Below are positions 22,601 to 30,300 of a stretch of DNA of 34,186 nucleotides, piece after piece. A model generated the notes under the pieces. That model was not told the DNA's origin. It saw only the letters and a list, made by a program, of their open reading frames with translations, and made no database searches. Every line of letters starts with the position of its first letter. The first letter of the stretch is position 1. A program made the translations under genes and the position numbers. This DNA is from a bacterium (GTDB lineage: Bacteria > AUK180): positions 1-34,186 of the forward strand of contig JAGLWT010000070.1 of NCBI GenBank assembly GCA_023133295.1. Reading direction: 5' to 3'.

Positions 22601-24243
22601 TCAATCGAGATGGAGATGAGATTTATTGGAGTGAGGCAAATGCTCCAAACGAGATTCCAATTACATTTACCTGGAATGGAAAAGATCTCGATAATGAGCC
22701 TATTACGGACGACGGGATATATGAAGTTTATCTATATGCTCGAGATCTTGCAGGGGAATACTCTGACGAACACTTCACATCATTCGCAATTGACCTCACT
22801 TCTGCACAGACTTGGATAGAAGTTAATCCGATAAACAGTTCAAATGAGGTTTTAAAAGGAAGTATGATCAGACTTCATGCCGAAGATGCATTGAGCGGAG
22901 TTCAGTATACGCAATACCGGTTTGACGATGACGAGTGGCGCCATTATACAGAATCTATGAACCTGGCCTCATTTGGTTATGGTCTGCATACTATTGAATA
23001 TAGAAGTATTGATAATACCGGAAATGTTGAATCAATTAACTCATTGCAGTTTGAGATCGTGGAAGCTTTTGATATCAGTGCGGATATTTCAGTTATTCCA
23101 AGTATCCTTATATGGGAAAATTTCAGCAATGTTTCTGAAGACGAGCACGAACAATTATCTGAATACTTCGATAATCTGGAAGGGATCATTACATATGACA
23201 TTGTAGAGTCAAGCGGTGAATTTGTTTCCGGTATGAGATCCGGCTTATATAATGAATATATTATTCTCGGGAATGCTGAAAATCTCGAGGGGCATACATC
23301 GGAAGAATTGAGAGAACATGTCTATTCGGGAAAAGGCCTTATCACCTCTCATTATTATCATTTCCTGGGAGAAGGAGTAGGCCCTGAAGTCCTCGGGATC
23401 CGTTACAGCGGAGTCTATGATGGAAATGATCTGACCGTTAATCTTGTTAATTCACCGATCACCGGAGAAGGTGTGTTGACTACCATAGGGAAGACTTACA
23501 CCGTGGAGTCTCTCGGGTCCTTTGAGGGTGGACATGTGACCGTATCACCGCATTTGCCGACACCTGTCATCATCGGAAATAACTATGGAGAAGGAAAGAC
23601 GGTGTACTTTGCCTTTGATATGCTCAGCTCTCTTGAAGATGCGGAAGATATCCTTGCCGCCGCTATTGACTATGTCAGGCCGGAAGAAGAAAATGTAATC
23701 TCCGGTGGATACAACACGATCAAGATAAGCGTGAAATCCAATGTCTTTGACCTTCAGACGAAGATCCGTGAAATCCTGCCGGAAGGGAGCGAGATCATAA
23801 GAATAATACCCGACGGTGCGATTGAAGCAAATATTATCGATTGGAATGAGCTGATCACTGCCGGGGAAACCAGAAAGTATTATGTCTTTGCGAGACTGCC
23901 TGAAACAGGCGAGGAGTTCACATTTACTGCGGAAGTATCATATCTGGCAAACGGTATCTGGTGGGAAGAGGAACCTTTCGAGTTCACAGAAACGGTATCA
24001 TATGATCCTGAAACCTTGCAAGCTGATATTATTGAAATGCTGAATGACCTTGATGTTTATGAAAAGGAAATGAAATTCATTTTCAATGCGATCAAGTGTC
24101 TGGACAAGATCCCGACCGCGGAAGATAAGGAAAAAGCGATACTGGAATGTCTGAAGGCAATAAATAATGTCAGGCAGATAGAATCAACGGATATCCATAA
24201 AATCAGGATATTGCTGGATCAGCTGTTGATTGAAATCTCATGA
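16606..24243 (+). CDS. Giant exported NHL-repeat/FlgD-Ig/propeller protein
   Basis: This is a 2,545-residue protein with an N-terminal hydrophobic export signal. Residues about 45-330 form roughly six NHL blades ('PSGIAVDDNNGLYISDTLNN' type). FlgD-like Ig domains follow at SPN motifs 338-340, 1319-1323 and 1972-1977, each with a later 'F.W.GKD/GKG' strand. Several bacterial Ig-like modules ending 'INFIIDKTNP' or 'FVIDKTSP' lie between them. A TolB-like propeller spans about 1425-1765 ('SPVFSPDGTKIAYMSNADG'). Residues about 2166-2360 resemble a glutamine-amidotransferase-like fold ('IIGNNYGEGKTVYFAFDM'), and a helical tail ends the protein. No YPNP domain is present. Last gene of the operon: it starts 3 bp after the HEAT gene with AAGGA 8 nt upstream, and a hairpin follows the stop. 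The 5' two-thirds is AT-rich; from about 22050 on the composition shifts upward (30 of 60 G/C at 23521-23580). Probably a surface adhesin or scaffold. Confidence 0.8.
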   Translation: MDYKVKIEKVFFGFLIVILLKCSGFAISNTKLIDFFITNYIYQGQTVHLNLPSGIAVDDNNGLYISDTLNNRIIKFNVDFSQNTIIQDSLFAKNGILELDFAHPEGIAVDEKSGSLFVLDTENHRICIYNLTDNHLEPTFIGSKGIGNYEFNTPRDIAIYGEYLYVADSSNHRIQQFQIVSGSLVFIDSLTLDTPSNPSGIAIDNNGWLYVVSTYKNKIKIFDESGNFQSEFGFSGLKPGEVLYPRDIEVDNEGNIFIVDTDNARIEKFESGGTLLQAFGEPGLNKNQFCSPQELKIKYLSNGRKILIIADSNKNMIQAYDDSDYIKDVQFPFGKYFSPNSDNVLDQLLIDVNVQDIGTLLMYIYSKSGVLLGESSQEIPASGWVRFSWNGKDLQNNTVPTGQYIVNIYCADFSEDLISNVWQEKVYLDNSKPYGMSTLNIDHFSPSFHTNAYIAYSIYDNMTEILRDFSVKVYDSRSEFSDEHLINIIESENEKPSGMYSAFWNGINQFAGEFAEEGSYSFVITCSDNAKNVMEHIHPITIDHSPPIVYRNIEDYGYYNYDVTPEVEIAEYIDLSDLLITLDGNPYVLGTPVLEEGHHEIIVNVTDIYGNQANESINFIIDKTNPVAEITSPTEDDLIGIKYLIAGSASDVNISYYELFYKDISLSGGFTSIIRVVETEICEGTLAVGDNSSLNGEYIIKLVVCDKAGNITEDFVNVNIDSIPPQISFAEIEAGEFYNYDIIPEISFSDNNEPLAYTGITLNGEAFVSGSTISKEGYYDLIACAVDRAGNESVKSISFVIDKTSPIIEIKGVQNNKEYTNYILSPKINCSDVNLQDYYSRLNANPFESGNLIYEPGSYSLYVIAEDFAGNISEKTVRFEILRTTYTFDQSEEYNQWLYYPSFGLYKVNRREIRMDIVFPYAYSSPPEIDVSSNGLEYDSLISEIGWAEVVPGSFKQLGCGYSGCTLRTYVYYRISRQRWIPCEPENVNFDYSINNEQIAGSSVNPFEYLYGGNKAKTISLDFAPTEQSKTFYIEGDSEYPIYDFDKIEFGENSNTEEEILITSDNRLKIIVSRKYYWTGDYNYKIYAYGRKNNLVEIETDPPESSIDTLASPLNENTDRFIVSWSGLDDSDGDIHYNIQYRVNNDAWQRWDVEENGESYTTKQISEFNWKEFAGNKDRIYFRCRAKDIFCNVESFPSEPDYDAFVDIDIPVVIPQTKISFIGNFLYNESNDMYFIGENTKIILSTFGGFEPVETKYRINEGSWQIYVAPIVITQEESISFEYYSVDEFGNSEAINSKQIFLDDAPPVVGINANQDNFSPNGDGCNDITEFSVLIHDDSGVDHWELEISNASGPVRHFSGYSESNFTITWDGKGDSGEDLPDGLYQPRMIVYDNVGNIGYYEEDNSEDGIEIDYVTTQLSYYGQPENITNNTVGNHSNQPIWGNQKSSAIVFIKNNNMLYGWDLHEKELNNYYTLNNLPISELKWMNDGTFSGRVIFIEDSKIKQVTKDAIFNDLPTLNSNVIHNLVPDRINSKVFYNYQQKMGFENKILYETGLGEARVAYPGPLGYLDPEEWLKNGENLIISSGKPAITNFGPSPQMEELIVVPTDEREYEIIESQYPGNDYVIGDVISQRNDLSLLLESAYLDERYWITNDSALEKSPVFSPDGTKIAYMSNADGYWNVWLVQRDIPYEGYIQPYNTDNFHPPVQLTHLTDDSIDINSIGWTGRGDKISYVRTLNDDPNITYIVKALYYMDYTGMDHGMLFGFKTKRENSDVSSLYEWSDQGHLVYSDYDEANDITDIKVRYMIWEDYCDPEFYNAPGDIVSSDGLVEVEIESDDLYQGMEYIEIASVDNVSSVPEYSEISGMVIGDVYEINSRSGINYFKDNIEIAFNYDDLTILGYDEANYQVYTYDEENSEWVIAQPDELLTTRDYDSNQITIEMLHLSYYALCYHHNEPGPPEILSISIAPEYLSPNGDGVNDSLVVSVSVSEESIVHLGIFNRDGDEIYWSEANAPNEIPITFTWNGKDLDNEPITDDGIYEVYLYARDLAGEYSDEHFTSFAIDLTSAQTWIEVNPINSSNEVLKGSMIRLHAEDALSGVQYTQYRFDDDEWRHYTESMNLASFGYGLHTIEYRSIDNTGNVESINSLQFEIVEAFDISADISVIPSILIWENFSNVSEDEHEQLSEYFDNLEGIITYDIVESSGEFVSGMRSGLYNEYIILGNAENLEGHTSEELREHVYSGKGLITSHYYHFLGEGVGPEVLGIRYSGVYDGNDLTVNLVNSPITGEGVLTTIGKTYTVESLGSFEGGHVTVSPHLPTPVIIGNNYGEGKTVYFAFDMLSSLEDAEDILAAAIDYVRPEEENVISGGYNTIKISVKSNVFDLQTKIREILPEGSEIIRIIPDGAIEANIIDWNELITAGETRKYYVFARLPETGEEFTFTAEVSYLANGIWWEEEPFEFTETVSYDPETLQADIIEMLNDLDVYEKEMKFIFNAIKCLDKIPTAEDKEKAILECLKAINNVRQIESTDIHKIRILLDQLLIEIS

Positions 24244-24248
24244 TGTTT

Positions 24249-24280
24249 TTTCCGGGGAAGGGATTAGCTCTCCCCGGAAA
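24249..24280 (+). terminator. Hairpin at the end of the three-gene operon
   Basis: TTTCCGGGGA (24249-24258) and TCCCCGGAAA (24271-24280) form a perfect 10-bp stem with a 12-nt loop, 5 nt after the stop codon. No T-run follows. It resembles the hairpin after the gene at 466 in position and in lacking a U-tract. Confidence 0.6.
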
Positions 24281-24512
24281 GGAAGCTATAAAATAGGATA
24301 AAGGATTAAACCTCCGGTCTTCCATCATTCTTGAAAATGAGGGATATTATGCCTACATTATTCTTCTTCTCTTTCCTTCTGGGCAAGGCACCTGGGTTTT
24401 ATTCTTTATTTGCCTCAGAGAAACTGACCCCCTTTTTGTTGCTGTATATTTTTTTCATTTTCTCATATTTCCATTCTTTTATTTTCAGATATATTTCATA
24501 TATTCTTGTATA
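24281..24512. other. AT-rich intergenic stretch
   Basis: I see no gene. The right half is T/C-rich (about 24437-24510) and may be a heavily decayed member of the pyrimidine-rich repeats, but no clean 7-bp register can be read. Confidence 0.5.
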
Positions 24513-24539
24513 TTGGCAAAATATTGTATGGCATAAAAT
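24513..24539 (+). promoter_or_regulatory. Possible promoter of the BNR/fibronectin-III gene
   Basis: TTGGCA (24513-24518) and TAAAAT (24534-24539) are each one base off consensus, but the spacer is 15 bp. Initiation near 24546 would give a leader of about 25 nt containing the Shine-Dalgarno site AGGAG (24561-24565) before the ATG at 24571. Confidence 0.4.
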
Positions 24540-24570
24540 ATGCTGATATTTGCTATTGAGAGGAGAGATT

Positions 24571-27210
24571 ATGAAAAAAGTAGTTTTATTATCTTTTTTT
24601 TGTGCTATTTTGTTATCTGCGGTTTATGCAGCTCCAATAGGGTGGTGGGATGATGTCCAATTAACCGGCACATCAACGGAATCTTCTTATCCTGATATAG
24701 AGGCAGTTGGTCAGGATTTTTATGTTGTTTGGCAGGAAGAAATGGGGGGATATTATGATATCTTTATCTCCACAAGTAGTGATTATGGGTGTAGCTGGTC
24801 AGTACCTAAAAATATCTCAAATTCATCATCGGATTCCAAATTTCCAAAGGTAAGTTTTTTAAACATTAAATCAAGAGTGATCTTTATTGTCTGGCAGGAG
24901 TACAAAACGGATCATTATGAAATATATTCCTCTCGAAGTATAGATGTCGGAAGTAACTGGATAACGCCCGAATCCATATCAAGAAGCAATACTGCAAATG
25001 CCACAAATGTAGATTGTGATTGGATAAATAACTTTACGCAAACAAGAGATGAAATAATAGTAACATGGCAGGATAATAGAACCGGAAATGAGGACATTTA
25101 TTTTACAAGAGGATACTTTACTGGAAATGATACTTCACAACCGTTTGTCTGGGATGACGGGCATAATCCAGCAAATACAGATCAGGTTCAAAATGTAACA
25201 AATTCCTTGGGTGATCAAATCCATCCGACAATATCGGATAGTTTACAGGGTCCAATGATTGGCTGGGTTGATAATGGTATTATTTACGGCATTAGAAGTG
25301 AAGATTGGGGACATACATGGGGCTCAGTAACAGGTTTTGGTTCTGTTACTATTCCTGAAAATATATCCGATACTTCTGTTCATACGGCAGATTATCCCGA
25401 TCTAACATGGAATAATTCTAATCATGCTTTTGCATGGATAGATAACCTTAAAATATTAGCAAAGATTGCAATGGGAGGATTAAATCTTAGTTGGTCAGGT
25501 GAATTCCCTATTAAATGGGGATTTGTTGATTCTGTTGATCTGTCATCAAAAAGTGGAATTGTTCATTCTGTATTTCAAGATGAAGTTTCAGGAGATAATC
25601 AGATATTTTATTCGGAAACAATTAATGATGGCAGTACATGGACAATTCCGATTCAACTCTCAAATTCTTCTAACAACGCTGAACAGCCTGCAATAGGATG
25701 TGATTTCCTCGGTAATTCACCTGGGGTTGTTTGGCAGGATAATAGAGATGGCAACTGGGAAATATATTTCAAGAGATATGACGATGATATTCCGTTTAAA
25801 CCGCTGCTTCCCTCGGCGACAGGTGCTGAACTTGCTGTTGATGTTTCATGGAGAGTGAATGCGGAATGTGATGTTGTGGGATATAATCTTTATAGAAGCA
25901 CAACTGCCGGTAATCCAAATACATATACTGTTTCAATTGCAGCACTGGTTACCGGTACAACCTATTATGATTCTCCTCTTGATCCTGCCTCCACTTATTA
26001 TTATGTTATAACCGCTGTTGATAGGGCGCAAAATGAAAGCACTTTTTCAGATGAGGTTTTTGCACAACCATTACCTGCTACACCTCCGACGAGTTTGACT
26101 GCAATACCGGGAAATCAAGGTGCTTATTTAAGTTGGACTGCTTCCTTAACCGATGGTTCACTAATATCCGGATATAATCTTTACAGAAGCACAACAGGAG
26201 GAATACCCAATATTAACACTATTCAAATTGGAGGGCTGATAACAGATACAACATTTAATGATACAGGATTAATTAATGGTGCTACCTATTATTATAGCTC
26301 TACTACCGTTGATATCTATAACAATGAAAGTGATTATTCAAATGAGGATTGGTCTATTCCAATTCTTCCACCACCGGACAATTTTCAGGCATTATCAGGC
26401 AATACTGAAGCATATTTAAGTTGGAATACCGTAAATAATGCCGTAGGCTACAATCTTTACCGAAGAACCACCGTCACCACTTATGCGGCGTCAATAAATG
26501 GTGCATTGATATCGGGAACAACTTATACGGATACAGGATTAACAAATGGCGAAACCTACTATTATGTAACGACAGCAGTTGATAATGATAGTTTTGAAAG
26601 CAATTATTCCAATGAGGATTGGTCTATTCCTTCGACTGATACTACTCCCCCCTTAATACCAACAAATTTGGCGGCAATTGCTAATTATTCCAATGATTCT
26701 ATTGGCCTGAACTGGGATCCGTCAACTGATGCTTCCGGTATTAAAGGATATAATATTTACCGCTCAACAACCTCCGGAACGGGTTATACAAAGATCGCGA
26801 GCTTAATTACCAATACCAATTATTCAGATAACGCCATTGCAGAAGATATTAAATACTATTATGTTGTAACCGCTGTTGATAATTCCGTATCTCAAAATGA
26901 AAGTGGTTATTCTAATGAAGCATCTACAGTATTACAGTCATTTCCTTCTAATACGGATAATGTGATGGTTTACCCTAATCCAGTAAAGTTGAAGGAATCC
27001 AATTTGATTTTTGATAACTTGCCGAATGGCACAGAGATTACAATATACTCAGTAGCAGGTAAAAAAATATTTAATGTTACTACGGTCAATCCCAAATGGG
27101 AATGGAACTTAGAGAATAACAAAGGAAAAGAGGTAGCCGGTGGAATTTACTTTTATGTTATCAGATATCAAAATAATGAAATAGTAGGTAAGGCAGCATT
27201 GATCGAGTAA
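24571..27210 (+). CDS. Exported BNR-like/fibronectin-III protein with sorting domain
   Basis: This is 879 residues from the ATG at 24571. That start follows AGGAG by 5 nt and opens with a signal peptide (MKKVVLLSFFCAILLSAVYA); an upstream in-frame ATG at 24550 lacks such support. Residues about 23-405 contain sialidase/BNR-like strands ('VVWQEEMGGYYDIF', 'VTWQDNRTGNEDIYF', 'VVWQDNRDGNWEIYF'), probably a beta-propeller; no sialidase catalytic set is visible. Four fibronectin-III domains follow, starting near 411, 505, 600 and 691. Domains 2 and 3 both end 'YSNEDWSIP', and the encoding 20 bases are identical at 26341-26360 and 26611-26630, pointing to recent duplication. The protein ends in a sorting domain with YPNP at 801-804 and 'GGIYFYVIRY', the same type as in the lamin-tail/PLD protein. 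Likely surface-attached or secreted; binding partner unknown. Confidence 0.85.
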   Translation: MKKVVLLSFFCAILLSAVYAAPIGWWDDVQLTGTSTESSYPDIEAVGQDFYVVWQEEMGGYYDIFISTSSDYGCSWSVPKNISNSSSDSKFPKVSFLNIKSRVIFIVWQEYKTDHYEIYSSRSIDVGSNWITPESISRSNTANATNVDCDWINNFTQTRDEIIVTWQDNRTGNEDIYFTRGYFTGNDTSQPFVWDDGHNPANTDQVQNVTNSLGDQIHPTISDSLQGPMIGWVDNGIIYGIRSEDWGHTWGSVTGFGSVTIPENISDTSVHTADYPDLTWNNSNHAFAWIDNLKILAKIAMGGLNLSWSGEFPIKWGFVDSVDLSSKSGIVHSVFQDEVSGDNQIFYSETINDGSTWTIPIQLSNSSNNAEQPAIGCDFLGNSPGVVWQDNRDGNWEIYFKRYDDDIPFKPLLPSATGAELAVDVSWRVNAECDVVGYNLYRSTTAGNPNTYTVSIAALVTGTTYYDSPLDPASTYYYVITAVDRAQNESTFSDEVFAQPLPATPPTSLTAIPGNQGAYLSWTASLTDGSLISGYNLYRSTTGGIPNINTIQIGGLITDTTFNDTGLINGATYYYSSTTVDIYNNESDYSNEDWSIPILPPPDNFQALSGNTEAYLSWNTVNNAVGYNLYRRTTVTTYAASINGALISGTTYTDTGLTNGETYYYVTTAVDNDSFESNYSNEDWSIPSTDTTPPLIPTNLAAIANYSNDSIGLNWDPSTDASGIKGYNIYRSTTSGTGYTKIASLITNTNYSDNAIAEDIKYYYVVTAVDNSVSQNESGYSNEASTVLQSFPSNTDNVMVYPNPVKLKESNLIFDNLPNGTEITIYSVAGKKIFNVTTVNPKWEWNLENNKGKEVAGGIYFYVIRYQNNEIVGKAALIE

Positions 27211-27217
27211 AAACAGA

Positions 27218-27375
27218 GGGCTGGTGGTAGACAAAGCAGACATTTCAGTATCTTATTCCAATACAACAGAAATTACAGGACAATTCAGGGTTAGAAGCTC
27301 ATTGTTATTTATATTTAAATCTCCACGAATATAGTATAATTTAGGCAAATTGTCTACTTTGTCTACCACCGGCCC
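27218..27375. repeat. 158-bp element with 28-bp imperfect inverted-repeat ends
   Basis: Left arm 27218-27245 and right arm 27348-27375 match as reverse complements at 25 of 28 positions, sharing the core GGTGGTAGACAAAG. The element fills the gap between two convergent genes: the left arm starts 7 nt after one stop codon and the right arm ends 11 nt from the other. It may be a MITE-like insertion, two inverted copies of an intergenic repeat, or a two-way transcription barrier. Confidence 0.6.
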
Positions 27376-27386
27376 CATCGGTGCGC

Positions 27387-30300
27387 TTACAGAAATTTAT
27401 TATAATAAGCAGCAGCTCCATCAAGGCCGAGCTTCTTTGATTCGCTGATCAATGTATTTTTGGCAGCGATAAATTCTTTCTTGTGATCTCCCGTTTTCTT
27501 AAGGTTTCGCGTAAGTTCAAAGAGCAGATAGAGCTTCAATTCAATGTGCTCAGGTAATTTGTCTGCTGTTTTGATCCCTTTGCGCCATGTTTTGATCCCC
27601 TCTGCTATTTTGCCGTGCTTAAATTGAAATGCCCCCAGAAAACGCAGATATTCAAGCTCGGTATCCGGTGCTTTTGTTTCATTCAGTATTTTTAGGCCTT
27701 CTTGAAATCTTTGCTCATCATTTAGAAGATACCCAAGCCGAAAAAGTGTTTTTGCAAGCCTTCTTTTTGGTCCTTTCTGCCTTAGAAATTCTTCCGCTGT
27801 CTTGAGATGGAAGATAGCTTGTTCAAAATCTTCTATGTCGAGGTAGAGCTCTCCCAGATGTTCATGTGCTACACATATCCCGTTCTGGTCGCTTACTTTT
27901 TCCGCACTTTCCAGATATCTGGAAAAACACTTCTGCGCATTTTCATGATCACATTCCTTCAGATATACAAGACCCAGATTATTCAGTGCGATCCCTTTGC
28001 TTCTTTCATCCGATACCTTCTCACAGATCTCTAAGGCTTCGGTCAATGTCTTTTTGGCTTTGTCAAGCTTGTTGATATTCTTATAAAGAAGCCCCAGATT
28101 AATATTCCCCTTTGCGATCCCGGCGGGATAATTCAAAGCCTCGGATATCTCGATACTTTTTGTATAGGATTCTTCCGCACGCTTCTGATCTTTTAAAAAA
28201 TTGTAAGAGATACCCATGTTCATATACGCTGCCTGAAGCCCCTTCAGATTCCCGATCTCATTGGAGATATCAACACATTTATTGAAATTGATTAAGGCGT
28301 CATCGAATCGTTCCATACTATTGTAAACAGCACCGAGATTTGAATGGATAGTAGCCCACATCCTGCGGTCTCCGATCGCGCGTGCGATCTTCATGGATTT
28401 CTGGAATACCCGTTCGGATTTATTCAATTCTCCTTGGAATTTCAGTACCGCTCCGATATTGTTGAGGGAATAACATTGACCCTTGAGGTCTTGCGTCAAT
28501 ACGCCGATCCGGTAGGCCTGCGTGAATGCCTCAGAAGCTGCCGAAATATCTCCCTTGGAGATATATACCGTACCCAGAGCTTTGTATGATGCGGAAAGAA
28601 GGAGTTTACACTTCTTAGAGTTTCTTCCTTTTAAAAGCTTTACGGCTTTTTCACCTTCCTCAAGCCCCCTTGGGATGTCTCCCAGTATTCTCAGAAGATT
28701 CGCCATTTGAGAGTGGATCTTTGCCTTCACGATCGCCGCTCCCCGTATCTTATCCGGAATATTTTTTAATATTGCTTCCAGCATATCGCGCTGTTTGGAA
28801 AATTCACCCCTGAACCCGAAAACGGAAGCAGAAGATATCCGCGCATCTATTTTATTGATGGAATTTGAAGGCGCTGTCTTTTCGATGAGCTTGAAGTATT
28901 TCAGCGCATTTTCGTAATCGGAAATATTCAAATACAGCTGAGCGAGCTCAAGAAACAAGCTCGATTTTTGCCTCTCTATTAGGCGGGTTTCCTCATGCTC
29001 ACTTGCCTCGAGTGCTTGATTAAAATGTCTTATTGCTTCGTGGTTCAAAAACTGCTCGCCCGCTGCCTTTCCGGCGGATACGCAATATTTATATGCTTTC
29101 TTCCAATGTTCCGCGTTAATGAAGTGATAGGCAAGTACTGCTGAGTCCGCCTTTTTATTTCGTGATAGCGTTTCCATCTTTTTTGCGATGGCGCGGTGCA
29201 TCGTCTTTCTTTTTTCCCGAAGAATAGAGTCGTAAATGACATCTCTAAAAACGGCATGTTCAAATATATATTCCATCTCAATGACTTCTTCCAGATGAAT
29301 AATGCCGTTTTTTTCACCTTCAGATAAAGAGTCAAGGACCCCACTGTCATCTATTTTTGAAAGAAGCTCACCGGAAAACCGGATACCCATAACACTTGCA
29401 ATTATAAGGGTTTCTTTGATCCGTTCCTCTAGCGCATCGAGGCGCGACATCACGATCGAAAAAATATTTTCAGGAAAACTGTCCTCTGTGTAATTCTCCG
29501 CCGGTGTCCAAATTCTATTGGTCAGCTCAATAAAACCCTTCTCTCTCAAATATGAAAGGGTCTGCTCCATGAAAAACGGATTGCCGTCCGTTTTTTTCAT
29601 AATTCCGTCAACGATCGTTTTGTGAACATCATTTCCCAGAACTGCACGCGCCATCTCTTGTGCCTGTACATTATTCATCGGCTGGAATATTACCTTATTA
29701 TTTCCATCAGGGATAGGATCTGAAAATCTCCTTGCTGAAAGAATCATCTTGATGGGTACCCCGTCGAATGAATTGACAAGTCGCAAGAGATCAAGTATTT
29801 CTTTAAGCAGATCCTCATTCAGAATATGAGCATTATCCGCCCATAACGCCTGCACCGATCTTTGATTTCTTAGGATGAGCTGTGCCGCCTGAATGAAGTT
29901 CTCTCTGACGGCCTTTGGCTCAAGAAACTCAAAGACCGTACCTGAAAGCGGCCGTCCAAGAAGATAATAATAAAGTATCGGGAGCAGGTCGGACATCCTC
30001 TTCGCCTCTTCCGCGTTCTGCAAAGATATAAATGAAACTAAACTCTCTACTTTCTGCTGAGGGTCCTGCTGATCCGCCATACCGGTAATATCGAGAAGCA
30101 GTTGCTTGAGCAGATCTCCCCGCCCGGGATCATTGGAGGCCTCATATCGGAAAACCTTAAGCTCCTGCTTCTTGAGTACCTCATGTATGGTCCGGGTTTT
30201 ACCCATGCCTCCTTCTCCAAGAACATACAGAATATATTCGGAGGGATCCGAAAGGAAATCATTTATCGTATTTTCATACTCTTTTCGATCAATATATGGT

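Noticed and set aside
24550..24570. Alternative ATG for the BNR/fibronectin-III gene
   Set aside because: The Shine-Dalgarno site AGGAG lies after it, and only the ATG at 24571 places the signal peptide at the N-terminus.
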